Source: Scytonematopsis contorta HA4267-MV1 (lineage in GTDB: Bacteria > Cyanobacteriota > Cyanobacteriia > Cyanobacteriales > Nostocaceae). Taken from it: a stretch of DNA of 64,000 bases. The notes beneath the pieces were generated by a model, which was not told where the DNA came from, did not search any database, and worked only from the letters and a program-made list of their open reading frames with translations. Position 1 is the first letter of the stretch; every line of letters begins with the position of its first letter. The stretch covers positions 62,001 through 126,000 of the forward strand of contig JAHHIC010000064.1 of assembly GCA_019359035.1 (NCBI GenBank), in the 5' to 3' direction. The position numbers and the translations under genes were made by a program. Below, piece by piece: positions 34,401 to 43,558 of the stretch.

Positions 34401-36968
34401 AGTAGCTATGGAGTAATACTTTGTAATTTTCTTGGACAAATAGAGTCAGGATATGAATTTGGTCAGTTAGCTGTAAAATTATTAGATAAATATAATAATA
34501 AAGAAGTTAAAGCTAGAGTCATTAAGGTTGTTGCAGGATTTATCAGTCATTGGAAAGAACCTATTTCAAATCGATTAGATACATTAATTACAGCTTATTC
34601 AATTGGTATTGAAACAGGTTACTCAGAAGAAGCAGCTACTACTATTTCTATTTATTGTTATGCTTTATATTTTAGTGCTGAAGAATTAACCTCTTTCTTC
34701 AAAGAAATATCAAATTATGCTAATGTAGTTAAAAAATTAAAACAAGAAACGGCTTTGCACAGTATTAGTATGCTTAATCAAGTTGCTTTTAACTTGAGCA
34801 ACACCTTAGACGAACCGTTTCGTTTGATAGGGGAAAGCTATGACGAAGTAAAGATGTTTCCATTACATCAAAAAAGTAACGACCGTACTTCAATTTATTT
34901 ATTCTCTTTTCATAAACTTACTCTTCACTATTTATTTGCACATTATTCGCAAGCTGTAGAAAATGCAGAACTGGGAGAAAAATATATTAACTCTAATCCT
35001 GGAGGTTCAAGTGTTTCTCCATTTCATTTGTATAGCTCTTTAGCACAATTAGCAGTATATCCTTCTGCTTCGCGATTTAAGCAAAAGCAGATAATAGCTA
35101 AAGTAGCTTCTAACCAGAAAAAAATGAAAAAATGGGCACATCATGCTCCTATGAATAATTTGCACAAATATTATTTAGTAGAAGCAGAAAAGCATCGAGT
35201 TTTAAATAAAAAAAAAGAAGCAATAGAATTTTATGACTCTGCAATTTATCTTGCAAAAGAAAATAAATATATTCAGGAAGAAGCATTAGCCAATGAACTA
35301 GCAGCTAAATTTTATCTAGAGTGGGGTAAAGAAAAAATTGCTCAGAGTTATATGGTAGAAGCATATTACTGTTACACACGTTGGGGTGCAAAAAGCAAAG
35401 TAGAGCATTTAGAAAAAAAATATTCTGAATTACTTGCTCCTATTCTTAAACGCAAATCGTATTCTATTAATACCAGTGAAAGTATTAATAAAATTTCTAC
35501 TAGCCCTAATGAAACAAAAAACCCAACTATTACATCAGTATTTGACTTAGTGGGAATAACTAAAGTATCTCAAGCAATTTCTAGCGAAATTAAATTAGAA
35601 AAATTACTTTCAACTCTGATGCAAGTCATAATAGAAAATACAGGAGCAAAAAAATCTGCTTTAATCTTATTGAAAGATAACAATTTACAAATAGAAGTAA
35701 TTTCTCACTATACTCAAAAAAAAGAATTATCAGAAACTATTTTACAATCAATTCCTCTAGAGAGTTCACAAGAAGTTCCTCATACTATTATTAATTATGT
35801 GAAAAATTCTTTGACTACTTTGATAATTACAGACGCAGTTCAAGAAACTAATTGGGCTTTAGACCCATACATACAACAAGAACAACCAAAAAGTATACTT
35901 TGTACACCTGCGATTAAGGGTGGTAAATTAATTGGAATATTATACTTAGAAAATCGCCTAACTGTTGGAGCTTTTACAAATGATAGAGTACAACTTGTTA
36001 ATCAACTCGTTTCCCAAGCAGCTATTTCCCTAGAAAATGCTCGTCTTTACAAAATTGCACAACATTATGCACAAGAAGCTATCGTATACGCACAGCAATC
36101 AGAAGAATCTTTGTCTGATTTAAAAAAAGCACAGTTACAACTTGTTCAAAGTGAGAAAATGTCCGCTTTGGGTAATTTAGTTTCAGGGGTCGCTCACGAA
36201 ATTAATAATCCCATTGGTTTTATTAGTGGAAATATTGAACCAGCGTTTGATTATGTCAATGACCTATTTGGATTGTTAGATTTATATCAAAATAAATTTC
36301 CCAATCCAGGTGACGAAATTGAAGCAGAAATAGAAACAATTGATTTAGAATATATCCGCGAAGATTTACCTAAATTATTATCTTCTATGACACAAGGAGT
36401 AGAACGTATACGCTCTATTTCCAACAGTTTGCGTACTTTCTCTCGAGCAGATACAGAAAGAAAAGTTGCTTTTAATATCCATGATGGTCTTGACAGTACA
36501 CTTATGATTCTTAAACACCGTCTGAAAGCAAATGAGAGTCGTCCAGAAGTGCAAGTAATTAAAAATTATGCTGAATTACCACAAATACAATGTTTTCCAG
36601 GTCAACTCAATCAAGTATTTATGAACCTTTTAGCTAATGCTATTGACGCTTTAGATGAGTCAAATAGCGGACTTAGTTTTCAGGAAATTAATCAAAACCC
36701 TAACCAGATAACAATTACAACCAAAATTAGTACAACCGAAATTAATGACCAAGTTGTAATTAGTATCAAAGATAATGGTAAAGGTATAAGCGATGAAATA
36801 CAACAACGTATTTTTGACCACTTGTTTACGACTAAAGCTGTTGGTACAGGTACTGGTTTAGGATTGGCTATTGCTCGTCAAATTATTATGGAAAAACACG
36901 ATGGAAGCATCGAAGTAAATTCTACACCAGGATTAGGGGCTGAATTTGTACTCACGCTCCCAGTTTGA
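31470..36968 (+). CDS. Giant Ser/Thr kinase-ATPase-GAF-histidine kinase
   Basis: 1832 residues. Order: Ser/Thr kinase domain (about 8-290; catalytic HKD at 145-147; DFS in place of DFG at 166-168, as usual in this family), AAA_16-type ATPase (Walker A GFSGIGKT at 347-354; LDDLQWAD), a long helical TPR-like region (about 700-1330), GAF (about 1370-1530) and a histidine kinase (AHEINNP, NLLANAIDALDE, DNGKGIS, GTGLGLAIARQ). This is the HstK-like architecture of heterocystous cyanobacteria, joining two kinds of phosphorylation. No membrane segment. Residues 98-112 are encoded by heptamer repeats inside the kinase domain. A repeat array follows the stop directly. Confidence 0.95.
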   Translation: MLETTVKIPGYKITEEIYISQRTLVYKGIREYDQNSVIIKLMHSDYPNFNEVVQFRNQYTITKNLGISGIVKPYSLEPYNNGYALIMEDFGGISLKEWGMGSGELGVGSGELTIEKKQAIVYSFLDVAIKIVSTLSELHRQRIIHKDIKPANILINPDTKEVKLIDFSISSLLPREMQQLQNPNVIEGTLSYISPEQTGRMNRGIDYRTDFYSLGVSFYELLTGKLPFICDEPMELMYCHIAEQAEEAHRVNPNIPEAISNIITKMMAKNAEERYQSALGLKYDLNICLSEYQKTGDISQFGLGSRDISERFLIPEKLYGREVEVGTLMEAFARVSAGSSEIMLVAGFSGIGKTAVVNEVHKPIVRQRGYFIKGKYDQFQRNIPFSAFVQAFQDLMMQLLGESDTQLRKWKRNILQALGENGQVIIEVIPELEKIIGKQSSVPQLNGSASQNRFNLLFQKFIQVFTVQEHPLIIFLDDLQWADLESLKLMQLLMSEHTSYLLLIGAYRDNEVYLAHPLILILDEMKKTGVVINTIILSALNKISLNYLVADTLSCLKELALPLTEIIYQNTKGNPFFLNQFLKSLYEDDLIIFNWQERYWECDIAKIKTLALTDDVVEFMAIQLLKLPQETQDVLKLAACIGSQFDLTTLAIVDEKSLEETATDLWKALQEGLILPSSHIYKFFGSGCDVQLKDDKSVKQKNKFTIDISYRFLHDRVQQAAYSLISDNEKQATHLKIGKLLLNNTPTNQLEGHIFEIINQFNIGLALIYSQVEKDELAHLNLIAGRKAKVATAYTSAINYFQIGRELLANDSWERNYDLTLSLYEESAQTAYLNTDFELAFSLVEIILGKSTALFDKVRAYEVKIQVYKAQLQLKTAIKTAIEVLNELGVNLPKSPNKLYILLQILKVNLVLGGRKPLDLLDIPQMNDTSKLAAMKILSSIIAAAYIAAPELLPLIPTEQLKLSLKYGNAPESADAYSSYGVILCNFLGQIESGYEFGQLAVKLLDKYNNKEVKARVIKVVAGFISHWKEPISNRLDTLITAYSIGIETGYSEEAATTISIYCYALYFSAEELTSFFKEISNYANVVKKLKQETALHSISMLNQVAFNLSNTLDEPFRLIGESYDEVKMFPLHQKSNDRTSIYLFSFHKLTLHYLFAHYSQAVENAELGEKYINSNPGGSSVSPFHLYSSLAQLAVYPSASRFKQKQIIAKVASNQKKMKKWAHHAPMNNLHKYYLVEAEKHRVLNKKKEAIEFYDSAIYLAKENKYIQEEALANELAAKFYLEWGKEKIAQSYMVEAYYCYTRWGAKSKVEHLEKKYSELLAPILKRKSYSINTSESINKISTSPNETKNPTITSVFDLVGITKVSQAISSEIKLEKLLSTLMQVIIENTGAKKSALILLKDNNLQIEVISHYTQKKELSETILQSIPLESSQEVPHTIINYVKNSLTTLIITDAVQETNWALDPYIQQEQPKSILCTPAIKGGKLIGILYLENRLTVGAFTNDRVQLVNQLVSQAAISLENARLYKIAQHYAQEAIVYAQQSEESLSDLKKAQLQLVQSEKMSALGNLVSGVAHEINNPIGFISGNIEPAFDYVNDLFGLLDLYQNKFPNPGDEIEAEIETIDLEYIREDLPKLLSSMTQGVERIRSISNSLRTFSRADTERKVAFNIHDGLDSTLMILKHRLKANESRPEVQVIKNYAELPQIQCFPGQLNQVFMNLLANAIDALDESNSGLSFQEINQNPNQITITTKISTTEINDQVVISIKDNGKGISDEIQQRIFDHLFTTKAVGTGTGLGLAIARQIIMEKHDGSIEVNSTPGLGAEFVLTLPV

Positions 36969-37052
36969 CAGTTGACAGTTGACTGTTGACTGGTGATTGT
37001 TGAGTGTTGACTGGTGACTGCTAACTGTCAACCGTTAACCGTCAACTGTTAA
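36966..37052. repeat. Heptamer array with inverted end
   Basis: TTGACAG/TTGACTG/TTGACTGG units change at about 37020 to complementary CTAACTGTCAACCG units, so the array folds back. It begins with the TGA stop codon of the giant kinase. Confidence 0.88.
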
Positions 37053-37163
37053 CAAAAGATGAGAGTCTGCATGAGTTATTGGGAACACTATATTTACAGA
37101 TATTAATTATCTGACATAGATGTCGATATAAAACCGTCCTGTTGCAAATACCTATAAAGATAT

Positions 37164-38198
37164 ATGAAAGTCAGTAAATACGGCACTATTACCAACGATT
37201 TTGATAACGCTTCTCCAACAGAAATGTTTACTTCAAGTGACAGTGACGAACACTCTTCTGATGCTTCCAAGTTACTACGCAAGGGAATTCAATCCACTCA
37301 GAAGGGTGACCTTACGGAGGCTTTACAATCTTTACAGGAATCTTTAGCATTATTTCAAGCAATAGGTAACACCACTAGACAAGCACAAACTCTTTCTTGC
37401 TTAGCGTTGGTCGCTTATACTTCTGCTGATTACAAAAGTGCTATTGCTTATTCGCAGCAGTGTCTTGGTTTAACAAAAGAGACTTTAGATTTAAGAGTAG
37501 AAGTGCAAGCTTTATCGCATATGGGTAATGCTTTGCGTCATTTGGGTAATTATGACAAAGCTATTGAAACTTTAAAAGAGTGCCAAAAAAAAGCCTTACA
37601 AATCCAAGATAAGCGAAGTCAAGTTGCTGCTTTGAATAATTTGGGACTGGTACACAAAGCTTTAGGGGAGCTTGAGGTTGCAATTAAGTATCAGCAACAA
37701 AGTTTGGAAATTGTCCAAGAGCTTCAAGATAACTGGGGAACTGAACAAGTACTAAAAAATCTCGGTAATGCTTGGTATGCTCTAGGTGATTATTCTAAAG
37801 CGATAGTCTATTACGAGCAATGTGTTAAGGTTTCGCGTACTATTAACAATCGTCGCAGCACTCTCCAAGTACTCAAAAATTTAGGTAATGCTTGTTACGC
37901 TTTAAATGAATATACGCAAGCAGTTATGTATTATGAAGAACGCTTACAAATAGCTAGAGAAATGAAAGATAAGCGCAGCGAAGAACAATCTTTGGGTAGT
38001 TTAGGGGTTGCTCTGGAGGCTTTGGGGGATTATTCAAAAGCTATTATTTATTATGAGCAGCGTTTGCAGTTAGTTAGGGATATCAAAGACTCTAAAAGTG
38101 AGGAGCAAGCTCTTGCTAGTCTGAAAGCTGCTTGTTATGCGGTTGGTGATTACGTTAAAGCGATGAAATACCAACAACCTAGCGATATGGTGGGGTGA
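37164..38198 (+). CDS. Tetratricopeptide-repeat protein
   Basis: 344 residues. After a ~45-residue polar N-terminus come about seven 40-residue TPR units of the LGN/Rapsyn type (ALSHMGNALRHLGNYDKAIE, VLKNLGNAWYALGDYSKAIV, SLGSLGVALEALGDYSKAII). No membrane or enzyme domain. It is probably a protein-binding scaffold. It starts about 200 bp after the giant kinase, whose signalling it might serve, but no direct link is visible. Confidence 0.92.
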   Translation: MKVSKYGTITNDFDNASPTEMFTSSDSDEHSSDASKLLRKGIQSTQKGDLTEALQSLQESLALFQAIGNTTRQAQTLSCLALVAYTSADYKSAIAYSQQCLGLTKETLDLRVEVQALSHMGNALRHLGNYDKAIETLKECQKKALQIQDKRSQVAALNNLGLVHKALGELEVAIKYQQQSLEIVQELQDNWGTEQVLKNLGNAWYALGDYSKAIVYYEQCVKVSRTINNRRSTLQVLKNLGNACYALNEYTQAVMYYEERLQIAREMKDKRSEEQSLGSLGVALEALGDYSKAIIYYEQRLQLVRDIKDSKSEEQALASLKAACYAVGDYVKAMKYQQPSDMVG

Positions 38199-38202
38199 TA
38201 GC

Positions 38203-38314
<112 letters not shown>

Positions 38315-38335
<21 letters not shown>

Positions 38336-38989
38336 TCTCAGTGCTTCTTCGGTATTAACTTGGGGAAATTGAACGTAAAAGTTGCTCACGCTTAAAAATG
38401 TTTCTGGGGTCTCTAATATAATTAGGCAGTCGCTTAATTGTTGTAACCAAGGGACTAATTTTAGGGGAGCGACTGGGGAACATAACCAAATTTGTGCTGG
38501 GGAAAGTTCCAACAGAGCATTCACTGCGACTGCGATTGTCATCCCTGTGGCTATGCCGTCATCAACTATAATTACAGTAGCTCCCTGGGGATTAACTTGG
38601 GGACAAGCAGGATTTAATAAAGCATCGAGGGACTTTGCTCCTTGTAAGGCTCTGTCTAATGCTCTTTGTCGGGATTTGTGATTAAAATTTGGTTGGAAAT
38701 TATTTTGAGAAGACCATAAAATATTTCCTGATGCACTAACTGCACCAATCGCTAGTTCGGGGTTTAGAGGATGACCAATTTTTTTGGCTGTTAATATTGT
38801 TAGTGGACAGCCTAAAAGCTTTGCTATGGGAGCTGCAACTGGTATTCCTCCCCGTGGTAAAGCATAAACAATTGGTACAGGTTGAACCTCAGAAGTACTT
38901 GCTTGCTCGGTCAAAATTGCCTGAATTTTTTGGGCTAATTCTTCACCTGCATGGGTTCGGTTTAAAAAAAATGGGGCTTCATTTGTCAT
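38315..38989 (-). CDS. Phosphoribosyltransferase-family protein
   Basis: 224 residues with a type I PRTase fold: VYALPRGGIPVAAPIAK, the Lys pair in TILTAKKIGHP, and the PRPP loop VIIVDDGIATGMT. Resembles the family often annotated as predicted phosphoribosyltransferase; substrate unknown. The C-terminal residues LGSGE and the TAA are encoded by CTCCCCA-type repeats, so the natural end has been replaced or extended. Confidence 0.85.
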
Positions 38990-39218
38990 TAATCACCCCT
39001 GTTGCGAATTATGACAGTTCTATCTTCTATCTTAAAACTCTTTGAGGATTTGCGGCTATATCAAAAAACTGAATATTGTTTCTCATTTTTTTGAACTGTC
39101 TCGCATCTTGATTACAACTTTTTGTGCTGTTCAACTGATAAAATAAAATTTCAAGAGAAAAAATACACATCAAATCAACATCAGCTTAAAGTCATTCGCT
39201 TTATAAATAAAAATTTTC

Positions 39219-39896
39219 ATGACTAGTAATAACCAACTCAGCCTTTTTGAAGAAACTTCTTTTAGCCAAAAGGAACTGATACCTAGCAGTGGCAAAATTC
39301 CTATCCCTGCTGGAACCTATACTAATATTGCGGAAGAAATGACACCTCACTGCAATCAGTGTCAGCGTTGTGGATTGGGAGCTACTCGTACTCACGCAGT
39401 AGTGGGACGTGGTAACCCTAATGCACGAATTATGGTGATTGGGGAAGGACCCGGTGAAAACGAAGATAAAACTGGTTTGCCTTTTGTCGGACGTGCAGGT
39501 CAACTATTAGAAAAGATTTTAGCCGCTGTCAGGTTTGATACTGAAAAAGATGTGTATATTTGTAACATAGTCAAATGTCGTCCACCAGAAAACCGTGTCC
39601 CCACAACAGAAGAAATTGCTGCATGTAAACCTTACTTATTGGAACAAATTCGTTTAGTAGACCCAAAAATTATTCTTTTAACAGGTGCAACAGCAGTCAA
39701 GGGTTTAATTGGTGACAAACGAGGTATTACTTCGATTCGTGGAACTTGGATGGATTGGGAAGGAAGAATGTGTATGCCAATTTTTCACCCATCTTATTTG
39801 TTGCGTAATCCTTCCCGTCAGGAAGGTAGCCCCAAATGGTTGATGTGGCAAGATATACGTAATGTTCGCGCTAAATACAACGAAATTTGCAACTGA
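39219..39896 (+). CDS. Uracil-DNA glycosylase, family 4 (Fe-S)
   Basis: Removes uracil from DNA to start base-excision repair. 225 residues. Motif 1 GEGPGENEDKTGLPFVGRAG and motif 2 HPSYLLRNPS are present. Cys48, Cys51, Cys120 and Cys136 have the spacing of the [4Fe-4S] ligands of thermophilic family-4 enzymes. The N-terminal ~40 residues are a variable extension. Single gene; a weak hairpin follows its stop. Confidence 0.93.
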   Translation: MTSNNQLSLFEETSFSQKELIPSSGKIPIPAGTYTNIAEEMTPHCNQCQRCGLGATRTHAVVGRGNPNARIMVIGEGPGENEDKTGLPFVGRAGQLLEKILAAVRFDTEKDVYICNIVKCRPPENRVPTTEEIAACKPYLLEQIRLVDPKIILLTGATAVKGLIGDKRGITSIRGTWMDWEGRMCMPIFHPSYLLRNPSRQEGSPKWLMWQDIRNVRAKYNEICN

Positions 39897-39917
39897 ATTT
39901 CTAACTTTTGGATACAT

Positions 39918-39939
39918 ACCACTCCATCTTACGAGTGGT
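39918..39939 (+). terminator. Probable terminator after UDG
   Basis: ACCACTC (39918-39924) pairs with GAGTGGT (39933-39939), with ATTTTT about ten bases later. The T-run is not adjacent, so the call is tentative. Confidence 0.45.
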
Positions 39940-40026
39940 GTTAAGCATTTTTGACTCGTGCAATCTTAATAGATGAGTTTAATCACTCAATTAATCACTC
40001 AATATTAAAAAGTACGGGAAAAAATA

Positions 40027-40566
40027 ATGCCAGACGATGTATTAAGAAAAGACATACCAGAGGTAGACCCAACTCAGATTGAAGACGAAAGAGCGGTCAT
40101 AGCTGACGAACATGGCCCATTTTTAGAAAAAGTCATGGCTAAAGCTGGATTTGCTGACCCCTATGATGCAAGAGATTTTACGGAAGTTGTGTTCCGAGTA
40201 ATGCGGGATTTAATGACCACAGAAGCAGCTGAGCGTGTGGAATCTGAATTACATCAAGAGGTTTTACACACAGACGAAAAAGCTTTGCAAATGGAAGTCG
40301 CTGAGTTGTGGAGAGATACAAATCCAATCGTAGGATTTTTGAGTCGGGTACGTCCACCTTGGAAGGGACCAGAACCATTTGTAATCGATTCAGACCGCTT
40401 CTTGTTCCGAGTCGCAAATGAAGGTGGATTACCACGGACAATTGAAAGAGAAAAAGCTGTTAAAGCTGTTTTCAGCGCAACCAAAGACGAACTTTCTCAA
40501 GAGCGTATTCAAGAAATTGCTAGTTGGCTTCCTGACAAAGTGCGTGAACTTTGGGAACAGAATTAA
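40027..40566 (+). CDS. DUF2267 protein
   Basis: 179 residues, acidic, all-helical, recognised as DUF2267 from the FLEKVMAKAGFADPYDARDF and EVVFRVMRDLMTTEAAERVE segments. Two similar halves may be present. Cytosolic, no catalytic motif; function unknown. ATG start after a purine-rich AAAAA tract. Single gene followed by a G/C hairpin. Confidence 0.85.
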   Translation: MPDDVLRKDIPEVDPTQIEDERAVIADEHGPFLEKVMAKAGFADPYDARDFTEVVFRVMRDLMTTEAAERVESELHQEVLHTDEKALQMEVAELWRDTNPIVGFLSRVRPPWKGPEPFVIDSDRFLFRVANEGGLPRTIEREKAVKAVFSATKDELSQERIQEIASWLPDKVRELWEQN

Positions 40567-40593
40567 TAATTTGCTGTGATTTTAGTTTATACA

Positions 40594-40622
40594 TGTGGGC
40601 GGGCAGGGATGCCCACCCCACA
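40594..40622. repeat. TGTGGG...CCCACA hairpin
   Basis: TGTGGGCGGGCA...TGCCCACCCCACA forms a strong stem-loop between two convergent genes. This motif is a common dispersed cyanobacterial repeat; it could also stop transcription of DUF2267. Confidence 0.6.
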
Positions 40623-40639
40623 ATACAAGAGTTTGGTGT

Positions 40640-41278
40640 TTAATTTTTGATTGTTCTCAGGCTTCCTGCGTTACAATCACGCAACCAGGCTTTAACTCCT
40701 TGTGCGATTGCTCCATTACTGCTATCCCGTGGTGGTGTGGTTACTGAGGAACTAGAACCTATTTGGGAAAACATCATCACCATTTGCCAACCGCTTTTAG
40801 CTTTAGTCAAAAATAACCAGTGAAATTCTTGTAACTCGATTGCTTTCCCTGATGTATATTGCCTTCCTAAGGTTGTAAAGAAAAGCTGTTCCACCCCTTC
40901 AGAAGTATTTGTTGATGTATCTGTGCCAATTCCCTCCTGACTCAGTGGTAGCGGTTTAAACTCTGGTCTTCCTGCTACAACAACATAATTAAAAATGTCT
41001 ACTTTCCTACGAAGACGCCTTGCGCGTTGGGTGACTCTGTTTGTATAGCTAGGTAAATCCCGTAGCATATAAGTAGTAATTGTTTCTAGTTTCTCGTTAG
41101 AACAAATAAACTTACCACTGGTTTTTGGTGCAGACGTTATTAATGCTGGTAGAGACGCGATTAATCGCGTCTCTACGACGACGGGGGGTAAGGGAATGTT
41201 TGAAAATAAAAGCCAGAAGCCGGAAATACCAAGTGATAAAGCATAGTTTCTCTTTTTGACTTCTGACGAATTTTTCAT
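40640..41278 (-). CDS. Putative exported protein carrying an in-frame palindrome
   Basis: 212 residues, unrecognised. Basic N-terminus and a hydrophobic segment ([19 protein letters not shown], about 12-30) suggest a signal peptide or anchor. Residues about 33-44 ([12 protein letters not shown]) are encoded by the dispersed palindrome. The rest looks like a globular domain of secreted cyanobacterial proteins ([33 protein letters not shown]). Its ATG overlaps the pyrF stop (ATGA), so translation is coupled to pyrF. Confidence 0.7.
   Translation of the reverse strand: MKNSSEVKKRNYALSLGISGFWLLFSNIPLPPVVVETRLIASLPALITSAPKTSGKFICSNEKLETITTYMLRDLPSYTNRVTQRARRLRRKVDIFNYVVVAGRPEFKPLPLSQEGIGTDTSTNTSEGVEQLFFTTLGRQYTSGKAIELQEFHWLFLTKAKSGWQMVMMFSQIGSSSSVTTPPRDSSNGAIAQGVKAWLRDCNAGSLRTIKN
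41149..41176. repeat. Dispersed palindrome inside a coding region
   Basis: GTAGAGACGCGAT-TA-ATCGCGTCTCTAC, identical to the copies at 42079-42106 and 56803-56830, lies in frame in the 212-codon gene, just after the segment coding the membrane-spanning stretch. Confidence 0.93.
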
Positions 41279-41985
41279 GTTACTGTCGCTAGCTCCTCAC
41301 AAATTTGTTTCCAGGCTAATGCTGGCTCTTTTGCGGTGGTGATAGGTCGTCCAATCACGAGGTAGTTTGCACCAGAAGAAATTGCTTCACCTGGGGTGAG
41401 AGTACGTTTTTGGTCTCCTTTGTCAGACCAAGACGGACGTACCCCCGGACAAACTAAGAGAAAATCATTAGTTAAGGTATCCCGTAGTTGTGCTACCTCG
41501 TGAGGAGAACAAACAACCCCATCTAACCCACTTTCTTTTGCCATTAGAGCCATTTCTAGGACATATTCTGGCAACTCTAGCGGAATTTTCAAGTCAAATG
41601 CGAGCTGTCTTGCAGAAAAACTTGTAAGTAGGGTGATGGCAATTAATTTTGGAGGTTGTACACCTTGGGAAATAGCACCTTCTTTTACAGCACTTGCAGC
41701 AGCTTTCAGGGCTTCTTTCCCAGCAGTCGCATGAATAGTTAATAAATCTACACCATAACGTGAGGCAGCACGACAAGCACCTGCGACAGTGTTGGGGATA
41801 TCATTAAACTTTAAATCTAAGAAAATTTTTTTATTACGCGATTTTAATTCCTCTAAAATTACTGGCCCGCAGCTTGTGAATAACTCCAAACCTACCTTCC
41901 AAAAAGTTACTTCTGGGAGTTTTTCCACTAGAGCGATTGCTGCTTCTAATTCAGGTACATCTAAAGGAACGATAATTTTGTCCAT
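41275..41985 (-). CDS. pyrF: Orotidine-5'-phosphate decarboxylase
   Basis: Last step of UMP synthesis. 236 residues, TIM barrel; active-site [10 protein letters not shown] is intact, as are [16 protein letters not shown] and the phosphate-binding VIGRPIT. The region directly before the ATG is heptamer repeat (CAGTCACCAGTCAACCA), so no standard ribosome site is visible. It overlaps the next gene by ATGA and follows tyrS on the same strand after a 229-bp repeat-filled gap. Confidence 0.97.
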   Translation of the reverse strand: MDKIIVPLDVPELEAAIALVEKLPEVTFWKVGLELFTSCGPVILEELKSRNKKIFLDLKFNDIPNTVAGACRAASRYGVDLLTIHATAGKEALKAAASAVKEGAISQGVQPPKLIAITLLTSFSARQLAFDLKIPLELPEYVLEMALMAKESGLDGVVCSPHEVAQLRDTLTNDFLLVCPGVRPSWSDKGDQKRTLTPGEAISSGANYLVIGRPITTAKEPALAWKQICEELATVT

Positions 41986-42231
41986 TGGTTGACTGGTGAC
42001 TGTTGACTGGTGACTGTTGACTGTTGACTGTTGACTGTGAATTGCATTTTATTTTAATAGTGCTGGCCATGAATATCAGTAGAGACGCGATTAATCGCGT
42101 CTCTACTGATAGCTGTATTTTTGTCAACCGTCAACCGTCAACTGTCAACCGTCAACAGTCAACCGTCAACCGTCAACCGTCAACAGTCAACCGTCAACCG
42201 TCAACCGTCAACCGTCAACCGTCAACCAATC
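41986..42231. repeat. Heptamer arrays with a palindrome between them
   Basis: CAACAGT/CACCAGT-type units (41986-42040), a unique stretch, the palindrome at 42079-42106, then about fifteen GTCAACC/GTCAACA units (42125-42228). The last units code the C-terminus and stop of tyrS. The whole tyrS-pyrF spacer is made of repeats. Confidence 0.93.
42079..42106. repeat. Dispersed 28-bp palindrome
   Basis: GTAGAGACGCGAT-TA-ATCGCGTCTCTAC in the tyrS-pyrF spacer, 100% identical to the in-gene copy less than 1 kb away. Confidence 0.93.
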
Positions 42232-43444
42232 TTACAAATTTATTTTTCCCAACCTGCAAAATTCGTCCGTTTAATTCACTTGCTTGGTTGAATGTTATAT
42301 CTACCTCGCTGACGCGCTCGCCATCTATCTTTACTCCATTTTCTTGAATTTTACGTCTACCTTCAGAGCTACTTTTGCATAAACCGCTGTCGGCAAGAAT
42401 TTTGAATAATTTCACGGGAAACTGCACCGCATTTAAAGAAAATTCCGGAATAGAACCTGCTTCTCCACCAGAATCTGCAGCTTTTTGGGCTTCTGATGCG
42501 GCTATTTCCCCGTGATATTGCTTTACTACTTCCCAAGCTAATAATTTCTGTTGCTTGCGAGGATTTTGGGGCAATTTATCTAAATCTAAATTGGTTAACA
42601 ACTCAAAATATTGCGGTAACAAGTTATCGGGGACAGCCTGCAATTTTTGATATTTGTTGAAAGGGTCTTCGTTTAGTCCAATATAATTACCGAGGGATTT
42701 GGACATTTTTTGCACGCCGTCTGTTCCAATTAAAATTGGTAACAATAAACCAAATTGTGGTTTCTTTCCAAAATGGCGTTGTAAATCTCGACCCACAGCT
42801 ATGTTAAATTTTTGGTCAGTACCACCTAATTCAACATCAGCATCTATGGCTACGGAATCGTAGCCCTGCATTAAAGGATACAAAAACTCATGAATAAAGA
42901 TTGGAGATTGCTTTTTAAACCGGAGGTCGAAGCCTTCTTTCTCTAACATTTGTCCCACAGTCATAGTGGAAAGCAAATCTAAAATCTTTCCTAAATCTAA
43001 TTGGGAAAGCCATTCCGAGTTATAACGTACCTCTAAGCGACCAGGTGTGTCAAAATCCAAAATAGGACGCATTTGGTCAAGGTAAGTTTGGGCATTTTGT
43101 TTAACTTCTGCTTCGGTCAGTTGGCGACGTACTTCAGATTTACCAGTAGGGTCACCGATACGAGCGGTAAAATCACCAATAATTAGTACCGCTGTATGAC
43201 CCGCATCCTGAAACGCTCGCAGTTTCCGTACTGGTATGCTATGACCTAAATGGATATCAGTTCCTGTAGGGTCTATACCCAATTTTACCCGCAAAGGACG
43301 TTCCACGGTTTGTAAAATATAATCTAGGTTTTCTACTTGACTTTCTTCGGCGGTTGAATGTGGGAAAATTTCTACTACCCCACGGCGTAGCCAAGAAGAA
43401 TTTTGCGCCATACTAGGAAATTGACTGTTAGTTATGCTATTCAC
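42215..43444 (-). CDS. tyrS: Tyrosyl-tRNA synthetase
   Basis: 409 residues. The class I signatures are HLGHS (variant HIGH, in [10 protein letters not shown]) and KMSKSLGN; the Tyr-binding region [20 protein letters not shown] is present. The C-terminal S4-like RNA-binding domain ([20 protein letters not shown]) is complete. It is of the TyrRS type with longer linker. The final residues LVDG and the TGA come from heptamer repeats. Confidence 0.96.
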   Translation of the reverse strand: MNSITNSQFPSMAQNSSWLRRGVVEIFPHSTAEESQVENLDYILQTVERPLRVKLGIDPTGTDIHLGHSIPVRKLRAFQDAGHTAVLIIGDFTARIGDPTGKSEVRRQLTEAEVKQNAQTYLDQMRPILDFDTPGRLEVRYNSEWLSQLDLGKILDLLSTMTVGQMLEKEGFDLRFKKQSPIFIHEFLYPLMQGYDSVAIDADVELGGTDQKFNIAVGRDLQRHFGKKPQFGLLLPILIGTDGVQKMSKSLGNYIGLNEDPFNKYQKLQAVPDNLLPQYFELLTNLDLDKLPQNPRKQQKLLAWEVVKQYHGEIAASEAQKAADSGGEAGSIPEFSLNAVQFPVKLFKILADSGLCKSSSEGRRKIQENGVKIDGERVSEVDITFNQASELNGRILQVGKNKFVRLVDG

Positions 43445-43558
43445 TATTGAACGGTTTCAAAGCTATTGTAATAAACAACTATGATTACAAAAAATTAACC
43501 GCATTGCTGCATCTAATCCTTTACAGTTAATCTTTATAAGTGAGGAAGTGAAACAACC

